The position numbers and the translations under genes were made by a program. The notes beneath the pieces were generated by a model. It was not told the origin of the DNA and made no database searches. It saw only the letters and a list, made by a program, of their open reading frames with translations. Below are positions 1 to 11,200 of a stretch of DNA of 64,000 bases, in pieces (within the stretch, counting starts at the first letter, position 1; each line of letters begins with the position of its first letter). Source of the DNA: Rhizaria sp. SCN 62-66 (Eukaryota > Rhizaria, unplaced). Location: assembly GCA_001724265.1 (NCBI GenBank), contig MEDY01000010.1, positions 1 to 64,000 on the forward strand. Reading direction: 5' to 3'.

Positions 1-610
1 ACATGAAATCACGTAGGGTCGAGTTGGCATCATCTACGTCATATTTATGTCCCGCGACATCTTGCTAAAGTAGGGCTAATCGCAAGTTGGCATCAGTTAT
101 CACTACTTCGGTCGCTGCGGCGCCGCCGCGTTCAGCACAGGCAGGGGCGACGGCGCCAACCACCGGCGATGCAGTATGCGTCTGCAGCGGCTGCGGCCCT
201 GCCAGAGAAGAAGAGTTGTGAAAACCAGTCGCGGAGGCGCAGCTGTCTGAGTCGGTTTTCTGGTCGATAGAATGAGAGTCGACAGCGTCTAGCAAAAACT
301 CATCATCCCCAGCGATGTGAGCCAGCGCAGGAAGAACCGCCGAGGAGGCATGGACGTCCGCTAAGGGAAGGGGTTTGGAGGCGAGGAGAGGAGGGCTTGG
401 AGCGGAGGAATCGTCTACGGCGACAGCGGACACCTGACGGTCACGGCCGGTGCGAAGGGTGTCGACCGAGCCAAAATGAGGGTTAGGGACGGCTGAACAG
501 CTGGAACTTGCAGGCAAAGCTGCGCAGGGCATGTGTGCGGCAAGGCGACGCACCAGCCGTTCGCTATTAGACGACTGCAGCTCACCGGAGAGCGGCTTTG
601 AGGGTATCAT
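1..610 (-). CDS. Unknown Ser/Ala-rich protein, 3' end beyond window edge; contains one in-frame TAG
   Basis: The ATG at 610 opens a frame read leftward. It follows a pyrimidine-rich leader like those of other genes here. The first 181 codons are Ser/Ala/Pro-rich with no domain I recognise. Codon 182 (67..65) is TAG. The next 21 codons to the window edge are open in the same frame, starting CAA GAT GTC, so the protein probably continues beyond base 1. If TAG is a stop, this is a 181-residue protein. The stretch before the TAG (T-D-A-N-L-R) is weakly echoed just after it (D-D-A-N-S-T-L-R). I assign no function. Confidence 0.55.
65..67 (-). other. In-frame TAG read as sense (codon 182 of left-edge gene)
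   Basis: TAG lies between CTT (Leu) and CAA (Gln). The frame stays open to the window edge. The following base is C. Confidence 0.6.
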
Positions 611-839
611 TGTGGCAACAGCGGTGCCGAGGAGCCTTCTGGAAAGCTTGAAAATAAAAAGGGAAGCAGGAAGGAATTAGCTTAGCTGGGGGATATGACG
701 TTAAAAAAAACGTATGAAATTAATAAGTCTACGATGTCAGTCGTCACATTTGTCATTCTAGTGTTGCCAGAGTCCACTACACGCACTTTTCGATGAGACT
801 CCGAAATTGCATCACTTGGGGATCTGCCGACGAGGACAC

Positions 840-960
840 GTGAGCGACTGTGGTGACTGTGAGCGACTTTGGTGACTGTGTGAACGCCTCCGAAATGACA
901 CCATTAACCATGGTAAGGCCGGCTTTGACCGTGAGCGACCGTGGTGACTGTGAGCGACTG
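840..960. repeat. Imperfect 18-19-base repeats
   Basis: The unit GTGAGCGACYKTGGTGACT occurs at about 840 and again at once at about 859. After a gap it recurs at 931, followed by a partial copy from 950. It lies in non-coding DNA. Function unknown. Confidence 0.6.
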
Positions 961-1146
961 CTGGTTCTTGTTTACGATGAGGTTAGCACAGCATATCATA
1001 TTTGTCTCCGCAATATTTGAATGAAGGAGAAGATACATCATTAATTAGCCCGCCGTAGCCGCCCTGCTGCTGCTGCTGTGCCACGGGACGTCCCTGTTCC
1101 AGCCACTTGACCTCTCAAGTCATGTCGCGCTCGGCTGCGCCAGCAT

Positions 1147-1357
1147 GACTTTCTCTGCACGCTCGCGGGCTGCTCGAAGGACGTGGGCGGAGTTGACGTT
1201 CGCCGCAAGGGGGTTTCGGCCGCCAAGATGATGTCGCGCTTGCGCTCTTCGCGTTCAAGTACGTGCCGGCGTACCTCGCGATCAAGAGGGGGTTCGGAAG
1301 ATGCTCGGCATTACTGAGACAGCGCTCAAAGTGGCGCACAACAAGTCTCCACTGCGT
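1147..1357 (+). pseudogene. Frameshifted coding-like remnant
   Basis: Three consecutive protein-like segments lie in three different plus-strand frames: 1147-1233 (ends V-S-A-A-K-M-M), 1236-1298 (F-A-F-K-Y-V-P-A-Y-L-A-I-K-R) and 1298-1357 (K-M-L-G-I-T-E-T-A-L-K-V-A-H-N-K). Local base composition matches coding exons, but no single frame stays open. A GTAAGT at 1356 looks like a standard donor but not like the donors used by other introns here. I read this as a decayed gene piece of unknown family. It could also be chance GC-rich DNA. Confidence 0.3.
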
Positions 1358-1962
1358 AAGTGAGGTTTTGTGCACACTCCATGCAATCTGTAGGGCGCGC
1401 CATGACCTTTTAGGGAGAGCCGTGTGGAGGGTATTCGTAGACAGAGGGAGCAGGAGTAAGATGTGATAACAATGAGCTTAGGAAGAGAAATTTAAATAGT
1501 ATGGTTATAAGCACTTAATACACTATGGCGCTTAATAATACCCCCTGTGATGATCAGTAAGTGTGTATTTGCCTAGGTCGGAATCAGCTTTGATTGGAGG
1601 GCAGTAACAGACGACAGGTTTGCCTCAGGATACCGTGAGTAGAGGAAGTTGATGAAGTGCTTGCAAAATTGACAGATATACAACAGTGCGCCCGCGGACC
1701 AGATGACGGCGGCTGACCTGGTGCAGTGCTCTCCCGCCGCGATCGAGGTCGCCGAGTTCCAGTACCTGGTGGGTTGAGGAGTGGCGACCATCGACCACTT
1801 TCCGCAACCAATGCCCTCACTCTTGCAATCATCAGATAGTGATACCACTGATATCAGGGTTTATCCACGCAATATTGTATTTTCTCATTGTTCTGATTTT
1901 TCTCAAATTGCTATCTGTTCTGACTTCTCCTTCTTGCCGTCCTGCCTCTCAATCTCTCAGTG

Positions 1963-4900
1963 ATGGACCCGTACTCCAGCTCTGTTGGTGCTTACCCGGG
2001 TGCCATCCCGGGTGCCCCATACGCTGCAGGTCTCCCCGATCCTTACTCTGCCTCCGCCATGTCCGCATACGGCCCCGCGTACCCTGGATCGATCAACGCG
2101 ACTCTCCCGATGCACTCTACCTCCTCTCTCCAGCAACAGCAGCTGTTGCAGCAGCAACAGCAGCAGCAGCTGCAGCACCAGTCCGCGCTGGTCCCGCTCC
2201 CCGTCTCGACCCTCCGCGAAGACTTCGTGCAGAACGCCATGCGTTTCCTGCAGAACCCCGAAGTGGTCAAGTCTTCCCCTGCGACGCGCGTGGTGTTCCT
2301 CGAGAAGAAGGGGCTCGCCGCCGGCGAGATCGCCGAGGCGCTGCGCCGCGTGATGCCGCTCGCGCCGGAGACCGCGCTCGTGGCCACTGCCGCCAGCAAA
2401 GGCCAGTCCGCCTCCGCCGCGGTTGCCGGGCTGGCCGACCCCGCGCAGTTCGCCGCCGTCACCGCCGCGGGCAACGCCTCTGGCTCCGTCTCCGGCTCGC
2501 ATCCCCCGGCTGCGACTAGTGACAGCGCCGGTGGCCTCTCGACGGTGGCACTGCCAGGAATGGTTCAGGTTGGCCCCACTTTGTTCGCGTATCCGTACCA
2601 GCTGCACCCCAGCGTCGCCGCGACCGCCGCCGCCTCCCCGGCATCCTCAGCCGCGGCCGCTGCGTCTTTGGCGGCGGTGGCCCGCCGGTCCCCCGCTCGC
2701 GCGTCGTGGCTCTCTTCCCTGCTCTCTGCGCTCACTGTTGCCGGGGCCGCGGCCGCGAGCATCGCGCTCACGCGAAAGCTGCTGCTGTCCTCCGCCGACG
2801 CGGAGCCCGGGGCCGCGAGCGGAGCACTCGTACCCGTGGGCTCCAACAGCAACGCAGTCTCGCAGGGCGCGGAGGGCGGCGACGTCCTCAGACTCACACA
2901 TAAGCCCGCTTCAGACGCCGCGGGCATCAGCGCTGGTCTCGTGAGTGCGCCCGATGCTGTGGCCATTGCAGCCGCTGCCTCCGCCGCCGCCGCCGCCGCC
3001 ACCGCCGCCAACGGTCCCCGCCCCAGCCCTTCCAACAACAACAACAGCACCGGCTTCGCCAACAACGGCGGCTTCCGCAGCCTGAGCGGCGGCAACAACC
3101 CGACGACCCGCAGCAGCGTCGCTGAACTGGTCGTCGAGTCCCAGGAGGACATTTTCATCAAGGGCTTCAACGAAGTCAAGGCCACGATCACGGACCTCAC
3201 GAGCGCGCTCGCCGCGACTCAGAGCGCCGCCGCCGGTCACACCGCCACCCTCGCGTCTCTGGCGCATTCGTTGGCTCCCGTGGCCTCGCTGGCGCCGGCG
3301 TGCGATGCCGCGCAGGCGGCCGCGGTGGGCGCGCAACGCGCGGCCGAGGCCGCCGTGGCCGCCGCCGACAGGGCCGCGGAGCGCGCCGCGGCCGCCGCCG
3401 AGGCCGCCGGAGCCGCACCGGCCGACGGAGGCGCCGCCGCAACCGCGCGCGAGGCTGCGCTCGCCGCGACCGTCACCAAGGCTGCAACGGACGCTGTCGA
3501 GTCGGCCGTGGCCGCCGCTGTGACGGCCGCGGTGGCGCGCGCGGTCGCCGAGGTGGAGGCGCGCGCCGTCGAGCGGGAGGCCGCTCGCGAGGCCAAGGCT
3601 GCGGCTGCAGCGGCAGCGGCGGAGGCCAAGGCTGCGGAGGCTGAGGCGGCGCGCGGGGGCGAGGCGGCGTGGGGCAAGCGTTTCGACGCGCTGCAGGGCG
3701 CGCTGGAGGCCGTGGAACAGATCCTGGGCACGCTCGTGCAAGTGCAGGTGCAGCAGCAGCACGGCGGCGCGGGAGGTATCAGCGCGACGGGCCTCGTAGG
3801 CAGCAGCAGTGTTAACAATGCTGCTGCGAGCGCGAGTGCGGATGCTGCGAGCGTGAATGCTGCGACAGCAGCCGCTGCGCATGTGGCCAGCGACGCTCAG
3901 GAGGAGGGAGACGGCGCAAGCGCAAGCGCCACCGCCCACACGAATACTCGTAGCGACCGGGACGTCAAGGTCAAGGCTTAGCTTGTTTCCGCAACTGCTG
4001 CGAACACACAGTCAACCTTGCTGGCAACGGCTCCTCTGCCCTCCTCATCCTCGTCATCGTTGTCGTCATCGGTGCTGTCGCCGTCCACGGGCTCCGACTC
4101 CGCCGCCGTCACCGCCCCCGCCGCTAGCACCACTGCCGATGCTGCTGCTGCGGCACCTGCGGGCGCAAGCACCAGCAGCAGCGAGCAGAGCGAGTACCTC
4201 TCCGCATGGGTTGCCAACTCGAGCTCCAGTTCTCTTGTCCCCAATCCTTCGGCCTCCAGCTCAGACGGCAACGCTGCTGCCGCCGCAAACGGCGTGTCTG
4301 TCAACACCGCCTCGAGCTCCACAGTGCCTGCCCCCGCCTCCGCGCCCGCCCCTAGCACCGGTGCGAGCTCAGCGCACACCGGCGCTAGCGCGGGCCACAC
4401 CGCAGCTCCTGCGACCAGTGTCAGCACTAGCGCTGCGACCGCGAGCACGGGGTTCACGTGGGCCGCTGACGTCACTTTGCCGGCTACGCGGCCTGTGACG
4501 CCGCCTCCCGTCAGCACTGCATCATCAGCATCAGCCACTGCTCCGACTGCTACGACGGCAACGGAGGTTGCTCGTGACGTGCCCACCCACACCCCGAGTA
4601 ATCCTTTCACCGACGGCACTATCTACAACGCCGCCATCGCCCGCCCCGGCGTGAGCGCGGAGATCTCTCTCCCCGCCGACCCCACCGCGGCGACCGATGC
4701 GCAGTGTGGGCTCCAGCTCGCGGCCGCGCGCGCCGCCGTCGCCGCGTCGCTAGCCGACATGCGGATGACGGCCGTACGCGAGTTCACGGCCTCCTTCGAC
4801 GCCGCGCGCGCGCAACGTGACGCGTCTGCCGCCGCCGCCGCCGCCACAGCCTCTACTGGCAGTGACAGCGCTGCGGCGACGGAGGCCAAGGTGGCGGTGG

Positions 4901-5397
4901 CCGGCGGCGGCGATGACGGCAGCGGCCTCACTGTCACCGCCACCACCACTGATGCCGAGCTCTGGGAGGCCGCTCGCGCGACCGAAGTTGCGTACGCAGC
5001 GAAGACGCTGCTGATGTATCTCCGCAACATCACCAAGGACCCGACCAAGTCGACCTACCGGCGCATCAGCATCACCAACGCAGCGTTCCGGCGCATCTCC
5101 CAAGTCCCGGGCGTGGAGCGACTCTTCACGGCGCTGGGTTTCGAGTCGCGGCCACCCTTCTACGAGCTCTCGGCGGACCCCGTGCTGCCGCTGGGACTGA
5201 CAACGGTATTCCAGCTTGCCAACAACAGCATGGGCAGCGCTGAGATGGACGAGTGGTGCACCAAGGCCAAGGAGGCCGTGTTCGCGGCGCGGCTGACCGT
5301 GGTCGGGGAGGTGCTGCAGAGCGTCAGCGAGCTGCAGACGGAGCTTGCGCTGGGGCCCAGGGGCGGGAGCGTCGAGATGCCGCCGCCGCTCGAGTGA
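1963..5397 (+). CDS. PEX14: Pex14-like peroxisomal docking protein with C-terminal PUB domain (one in-frame TAG)
   Basis: The ATG is at 1963 (MDPYSSS). Residues 84-130 form the conserved Pex14 N-terminal domain (R-E-D-F-V-x-N-A-x-x-F-L ... F-L-E-K-K-G-L ... E-A-L-R-R-V), which in the family binds Pex5/Pex19. A hydrophobic segment (about 248-275) and a long Ala/Glu-rich probable coiled coil (about 390-590) follow in the usual Pex14 order. Codon 673 is TAG (3979). The same frame then runs 471 more codons to TGA at 5395. The only in-frame ATG after the TAG and before the PUB region is near 4759. Residues about 1005-1090 look like a PUB domain (Y-R-x-I-x-I-x-N-x-A-F ... G-V-E-R-L-F-x-x-L-G-F), a module that binds the tail of p97/Cdc48. 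With UAG as sense the product is about 1,144 residues. If UAG stops translation, a plain Pex14 of 672 residues results and the PUB region lacks a good start. A CAG/CAA-rich Q tract lies near residue 65. Confidence 0.8.
2130..2178 (+). repeat. CAG/CAA poly-glutamine tract in PEX14
   Basis: Mostly CAG codons encode a run of Gln with interspersed Leu/His just before the Pex14 N-terminal domain. Confidence 0.8.
3979..3981 (+). other. In-frame TAG between Pex14 and PUB parts
   Basis: The context is GCT TAG CTT. The frame stays open for 471 codons downstream. A possible intron from the nearest GTNCG-like donor (3836) to this AG would be 146 bases and would shift the frame. Confidence 0.75.
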
Positions 5398-5895
5398 GCG
5401 CTCGAGTGAACGTGACATTGTCAGACTGACGTGTAAGATGAAGCTGAACTGTCATGTCGTGGCTTGACCAGTCGTTTTGTTGTTCCAAGTGATTATTTGA
5501 AAATATTTATGCTATATGGCCAGCGGACATTACGAATACATATCTATGATTTCGCTTAATCGTAGTCCACTCGAGTTGTGCATTGTTTTGGCAAAGTTTG
5601 TGACTTGTCACGCGTTTGTGGTCGTTTGGAGATTTGTGTCTGCTCGAAGCAACTTCATCATGTCTGACTGATTAACAGCATTTAATATATTTATATTAAT
5701 ATAACATATACACTGCAATGCATTGAATATTATATCTTACGACAAATTGACTTGACGATCAAATGTAGTCGCTAGGTCTACGCAAAGTCCCACTTTTGAC
5801 ACAACAACTCATGCTGCCCCTGATTCCTGTATTTCCCCACATAGCCCTAACAAAAGGCATTAACTGCTTGTCAGATCCCCTTTCGCACAAACTTC
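5398..5895. other. AT-rich spacer between PEX14-PUB and the Nudix gene
   Basis: It holds the 3' UTR of the left gene and the leader of the right gene. There is a strongly AT-rich patch at about 5683-5735. I see no RNA gene or other ORF. Confidence 0.6.
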
Positions 5896-7860
5896 ATGTT
5901 ACGTTGCACACCGGCTGCACTTCGGTTTATCCCTTTGAACCCGGCAACCGTGTGCGAGATATCTTCCTTGCTCCGCGCCCGACCCCGCTTCACCCTCCGC
6001 GCTGCCAAGCCCCACTTGCCCCTCTCGTCTCTCACCACCACGCAGCAGCAACCATGCGGAGCTCATGCCACCTGCAGTCTGGCGCATAACGCGTTGGTGC
6101 CGCTGACCGGCGTCGGCCAAGAGACCGCGGGCGCCGTGTACGGGCGCAGCGCGTTCGCGCGCGCGGGCGACGACATTGGCGACCCCAGCTTCATCTCCAC
6201 CGCGCTCGGCTCGCTGCGCACGGCGCCCACGCCCACGGCGCGCGCCGCGGCCGTGCTCCTGCCGCTGTGCCTGGACGGCGGCGTGCCGTCGGTGCTGTTT
6301 ATCCAGCGGTCGCGCAGTATGCGCCACCACCGCGGGCAGGCGGCCTTCCCGGGCGGCATGCTCGACAGTGAGGACTGTGGCGACCCGGTCACGTGCGCAG
6401 TGCGCGAGTGCGTCGAGGAGATCGGGCTGGGTGTGAAGCCCGTACTGTCGAGCGCGTTCTTTACGCAGGGCGCGATCAGCCGCTTTGTGCCGGTGCAGGA
6501 GCGGCTGGCAGCTCTCTCGCGCGACGCTCACGCCGTTCAAAGCACCAGGGACCTTAGTGTCAGCGCTGACGGTGGCGATGGCCACATGTCGATGACTGCG
6601 ACGTTTGCGATGTCGAGGACGACGACGAGGGCGCCCAGCTCTATTTCAGGCTCCGACTCGAGCTCTAGCTTGAGCTCGAGCTCTGGCGCTGGGAGTGCTG
6701 CTGCGGCGACCACGCAGACCACTGAGCACAAATATGCAACCTTCACGAAGATGACACAGACGACAACAAGTAGAGCGCCGTCTCTGGGTACTTTGCGGGC
6801 GACTCGCAACGGCAACCACAGCGACTGCGAGCAGTGCAGCGACTCTGAGTCCAGCAGCACCGCAGATCCCGCTGCCCACGGTCTCCACGGCACCGCCGCC
6901 GACGCCGACGACCCGCTTGGGACCGACTCCGACGCTGGGTCGGACGTCGACGCCCTTCTCGCCTCGACGCCGGACCTGGCCGTCCTGGGGCTGCACCACG
7001 ACTGCTCGACGAGCGAGCGCCACCGCCCCGACGGCACCGTCATCACGCCCGTCATCGGGCTGCTCGCGCACGACGTCACCGTCACGCGCTTCGCGCTCTC
7101 GCAGGCGGAGATTGGACGCGTCTTTTGCGTGCCGCTCGAGGCGCTCGCCGACCAGTCTAAGTGGGGGGTATACAAGGGACGGCCTAGCTTTTAGCACAGG
7201 CTCGATGAGGGGTACTTAGTGTCCCGGCAAGGGCACTTGGACACTGCTGCACCCGGTAAGGGTATGTCGTCAAAGCCGCCTCGTGTCAAGTGCCTGACGG
7301 ATGCTGTTGAGGCGCTGACGAAAGCGCCTTACAACACCAGTCCAAGCAGCAGCAGCGCGACAGCGGTTGATGCGGATGAGACGAGTGCTGTTATTATGCA
7401 TTACCCGTTTTCACTGGATATCGATGACGATATGTGTGACGGCACTCTGCAACCAGCCTCTACAACAACAACAACGACAATGACAGGGCACATGGGTAAC
7501 GTAACGACAACGACGAGTGCTGCGGGGGCAGCGACAACGACAACGACGATGAGTATGATTAAAACGTCCTCTGTCGTTGCGTCACCGCTTGGACAACAGG
7601 TGCAGTATCAGCCGCCAACTCGGGAGACATTTCCAGGCCTTGCGGCCAACGCCACAATTGTGGATGTGAAATTATCCGCAGCGCAAGGCACTGATACTGC
7701 TGATCCGAGTGCAGCAGCTGCTGAGAAGACCGTGAGCAGCGACAATGTTGGCGTTGTTGAGGCACATGACGAAGACACATCACGTCGTGTTGTTATCTGG
7801 GGAGCTTCAGCGTGGATTCTGAGCGTGTTCATCAAGCAAATCGTCCATAAGGTGAAGTAA
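5896..7860 (+). CDS. Nudix hydrolase, NUDT7/NUDT8-like coenzyme A diphosphatase (one in-frame TAG)
   Basis: The ATG at 5896 gives an Arg-rich, acid-poor N-terminus that could be a mitochondrial presequence. The Nudix box is clear at residues about 152-178: F-P-G-G-M-L-D ... R-E-C-V-E-E-I-G. It is preceded by the CoA-family signature R-S-x-x-M-R-x-H-x-G-Q. In the family this cleaves CoA and acyl-CoA to 3',5'-ADP and phosphopantetheine. The fold is interrupted by two Ser/Thr-rich low-complexity inserts (about 6520-6990 and 7270-7760). Codon 433 is TAG (7192). The frame continues 222 codons to TAA and ends with W-G-A-S-A-W-I-L (residue 635 on), matching the W-G-x-T-A-x-I-L strand/helix that closes the domain in NUDT8-type enzymes. 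Termination at TAG would remove that core element. Total about 654 residues, far longer than the usual 210-240 because of the inserts. Confidence 0.8.
7192..7194 (+). other. In-frame TAG inside the Nudix catalytic fold
   Basis: The context is TTT TAG CAC. It lies between the V-F-x-V-P-L strand and the final W-G-A-S-A-W-I-L element of the same domain, so a complete enzyme requires it to be decoded. Confidence 0.85.
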
Positions 7861-8263
7861 GAAAACAACAATTCGGTGTTGTCACACTTCGTTTATTTCA
7901 TCATATTTTATCTAGCCTTTTATGAAGACCATACATTTATTTATTCCTCAAGCTTAAGACTGAACGATTGCACCTTGAAGACACGACGCGACTCGATTCA
8001 CAACGCAGACATAACACCGCGACTTATCCAGACCGTAATGTCCAACACATTTAAGCCTCAAATTGAGGTTACAGACAAAAATGTACATACGAAAGACATT
8101 TGTAAAAATCTATGATGTACTCTGAACAAATGAAAACACCGCATTATACTGATTCTAAAAACTGAAGCTACTGTAGGCAATTTAGTCAGACCGTGAGTGT
8201 CTTTTAAGTCAATTAAATGTAAGCTTATTACGTATTTGGTTTTGATATTGGCTGGTGCCGTGC
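7861..8263. other. AT-rich spacer between convergent genes
   Basis: It holds the 3' UTRs of the Nudix gene (+) and the coiled-coil gene (-). No further feature is seen. Confidence 0.6.
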
Positions 8264-11200
8264 TTATTGTTGCATGCAACCCTTGTCCTTCTTTTTCTTC
8301 TTGTCATCCTCGGCAGCTGCAGCCGGAGCTTCCTCCGGAACAGCAGGAGGTTGTTCTTGCTCATGCTTAGTCCCACTTGCCACACCAGCGTTTGATGCAG
8401 TAGCAGGTGCCTCGGTCTCAGCAGCACTGTGCTGTTGCTGCGTCTCCGGTTGGTCAGTAGCGGGACCAACCTCAACGCTGCTAGCACTGCCAGCAGAGCC
8501 ACTCACATCATCAAACACCGTGGCAGTCGCCGCGTTCTGGGCAGACTCACTAGTTTCGCCAGCACTTGAACTCGCACTTGTGTTCTCAGGAGCAGCGGAA
8601 GCGAGACTGCTGTCTGAGGCAACAGCAGCAAACTCAACGCATTCGTGAATAGTCTTGCGAACCTCAGTATTATTGCTCTCCTGAGCTTTCTCTTCAGTCT
8701 GGGCATCCTTAGCGTCATCATCTTCCTCAGCCTCGCCCGACGACGGGGGCGCCTGGTGCAAGTAGTAGGACCTCGACGGCCGCGCGCTCGCCCCTGCGTC
8801 GTCCCCCGTCGCGCCCGTCGTGCTGTTCGCGACTCTCGTAGAGCCCGCACCGGCGTTGATGGTCGGCGCGCGACCCCACCCGCTGCGCCAGTCCACCTCC
8901 TGCTCCGCCGCCGCACGGGCGAGGTCCTCTTTCTCCTTCGCGGCCGCGGCGGCCTCGGCGGCGGCCGCCAGCGCGGCCTCGCGCGCGGCCGCTGCGGCAG
9001 CCTGCTTGGCGATGTTGGCGGCGACGACGGCCTCTCCTATGTGTGCGTGCAGAGCAATTGATCAAGCAACGAGTTGAACAGGTTAAGTGATGAGTGGGCT
9101 CGTTTCAAAATTAAGCTATATGTAAAGGAAACATAAATATATCACGGATATGAATGATGAGTCCAAGAATACAAATGCAGAATAGATCATAGAAAGTAGC
9201 GTACCCGGGTAGACGAGCGCGAGCGCGACGGCGGCCTCGTTGTCGTCCTGCTCCTGCTCCCACACCGGCGAGTCCCAGGGCAGCAGCGTCTGGATCTGCA
9301 TTGACGTCGCCGCGGCCGACGACCCGGGCCGCACGAGCGCCGCGGTCGCGGCGGCGGCGGCGGGCTCGTAGTCCTTGTTGTGGTAGTGGCTCAGGCCGTG
9401 TTCATCGCTTGCGGTGCCGGCGCCCGCGTTGCCGGTGCTGTTGTCGGCGTTGGCCGCCTGCCGCGCTGCGAGCGTGGCGTACTGCGGCGACGGCGACGTG
9501 GCGCGCGAGAAGGAGTCGCAAGGGAGCGACGGCGCGACGCGCACGACGAGACCGTCGTCATCGTCATCGTCGTCGTCATCGCCATTATTACCGCCCTCAA
9601 CGACACTCGCCGTAGTGGATGGTTTGGACTCGTGAACAGTCGCGTCGCCGTCGTGGTTCTCAGCAGCAACATCATCGTGATCGTCATCATTTGCAGTAGC
9701 ATGCTTTTCGTTCACAATTTTCTTGCTGCTGCTGCTACTGCTCAGGGCGTTGATGTCTTCGCCGTTGGCCACCGCACGCATGCGGGCCTCGAGCTCGCGC
9801 TCCAGCGCCTCCTCCACCTCTGCGTACTCCCAAACCTGATCCGCATTCACTGGCAGCGGCGCCGAGAGCACCATCGACCGCCGCGCCAGCGCTGCGGCCA
9901 AGAGAGACGGAGAGTCGGGCGCTCTCTCGACCACAATGGCACTGACGCCGCTAGCGTTGGCGGCATTAGCGCCGGCACTATCCTGGTTACCGGTGGCGGC
10001 CATCTTTAGCTGCGACTGCGAGCGGGACTGCGCCAGCAGCTGCAACGTGCTGTTGCTGTTCACTGGCTCGCCCGCTGCGCCGTTGAAGATCGCGGGCGCT
10101 TGGCCCGCGGCGGCGACGCGATGCGGGCGCCTGGGCGACACGGCCGAGAGCGCGAGCGCACACGTCTTGAGCGGGCCCTGGTAGCCCAGCGTGTGCAGCA
10201 GCGCGCCGTCGATCTGCAGCGGCGACGCGTACACCTGCACTGTGCTAAGGTCGCTCGACTGCCCGCGCCCGTGGCCGTGGTGGCTGTGACCATGGCCGTG
10301 GCTGTGAGAGTGGCCGTGAGCAATGTCGATGTTGCTGTCGTCGCCGTCGTCATTGGTGCCGTGTAGGCTCTCACAGTCGCTGCCCACCTCGCGACCGTGA
10401 ACGTGAGCGGAGTCAGGTTCGCCATGGTGTTGCTGATGATGTTGCTGTTGCTGCTGCTGGTTGGCGGGCACGGGCGTGCCGGACCGCGGCGTGTCCGACG
10501 GGGACGACGGCGGCCTGACCTTGGCGAGCGCCGCGGCCGACACGGGGGCCGTGCTACCGGGCGCCGCGGGCACTGCCAGTGGCGTGCGCATCGGCGGCGG
10601 CGGGCCCCAGCTGCCGCGGACACGCACGGCAGGGGCGGCGCCGGCGCCTGCAGTGCCAGTGCCGTCCTGAGTTGACCGCTCGTTGTGCGCGTCACCGTCG
10701 CCCTGCTGTTGCTGTTGCTGCTGGTGTTGCTGGTAGCACTGCTGCCGGTAAGCCCTCCTGTCGCGCTCCTGCTACTCCTGCTCCTGCTCCTGCTGCTTCC
10801 GCAGCGTCCGCGCCGCGCGGCTGCCGCGAGGGCTCTCGTCGCGCTTGCCAGCCGCGCTGCCGCCGCCGCCGCCGCCGCCGCTGTGGCTGAGGCTGCCGCG
10901 GCGCGTCCCGGCGTACTCGACGCCCGCGCTGCCGCTCCGGTAACTCGCTGCGTGGTCGTTACCGTTCCCGGAGTTGGCCGAGTTCGCGGCGCTACTCTTG
11001 CTCTGAAGGCAGTCGGCGGCGTCCCACAGCGTGAAGTCAAGCCCGGGCGTGGTGACGAAGCCGGCCGAGTTGATGTAGCGCTGCTTGCCCGGCAGCGGCA
11101 CGGCCAGCTCGGCGATGCGGGCGGGCAGCGGCCGCGACACGACGCCCCTGTCCTTCCCGCTCTTGGCGCTTGGGCCGGCATGCTTGGAGTCCGTGCCGTT

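Larger units (their letters stand above)
611..1962. other. Intergenic region with GC-rich decayed islands
   Basis: This stretch separates the divergent left-edge gene and PEX14. It is mostly AT-rich. It holds a short imperfect tandem repeat (840-960), a GC-rich broken coding-like island (1147-1357), and a second GC-rich island (about 1620-1800) in which the minus strand is open in more than one frame. One of those frames contains a hydrophobic stretch. The last 50 bases before the PEX14 ATG are pyrimidine-rich and end in CAG-TG-ATG, probably the 5' leader. Confidence 0.5.

Noticed and set aside
2911-3939. A 342-codon minus-strand frame opposite PEX14
   Set aside because: It is a compositional shadow of the Ala-rich coiled-coil region.
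4759-5397. A separate small PUB-domain gene starting near 4759
   Set aside because: About 780 bases upstream are open in the same frame with the same Ala/Ser/Thr codon style and no ATG. All real intergenic regions here are AT-rich.
7168-7194. Mini-introns (12-27 bases, GT...TAG) that would remove the in-frame TAGs
   Set aside because: Real introns here are 98-216 bases with GTNCGY donors. None of the TAG sites has such a donor at an in-frame distance, and the Q/E-tract sites have no pyrimidine tract.
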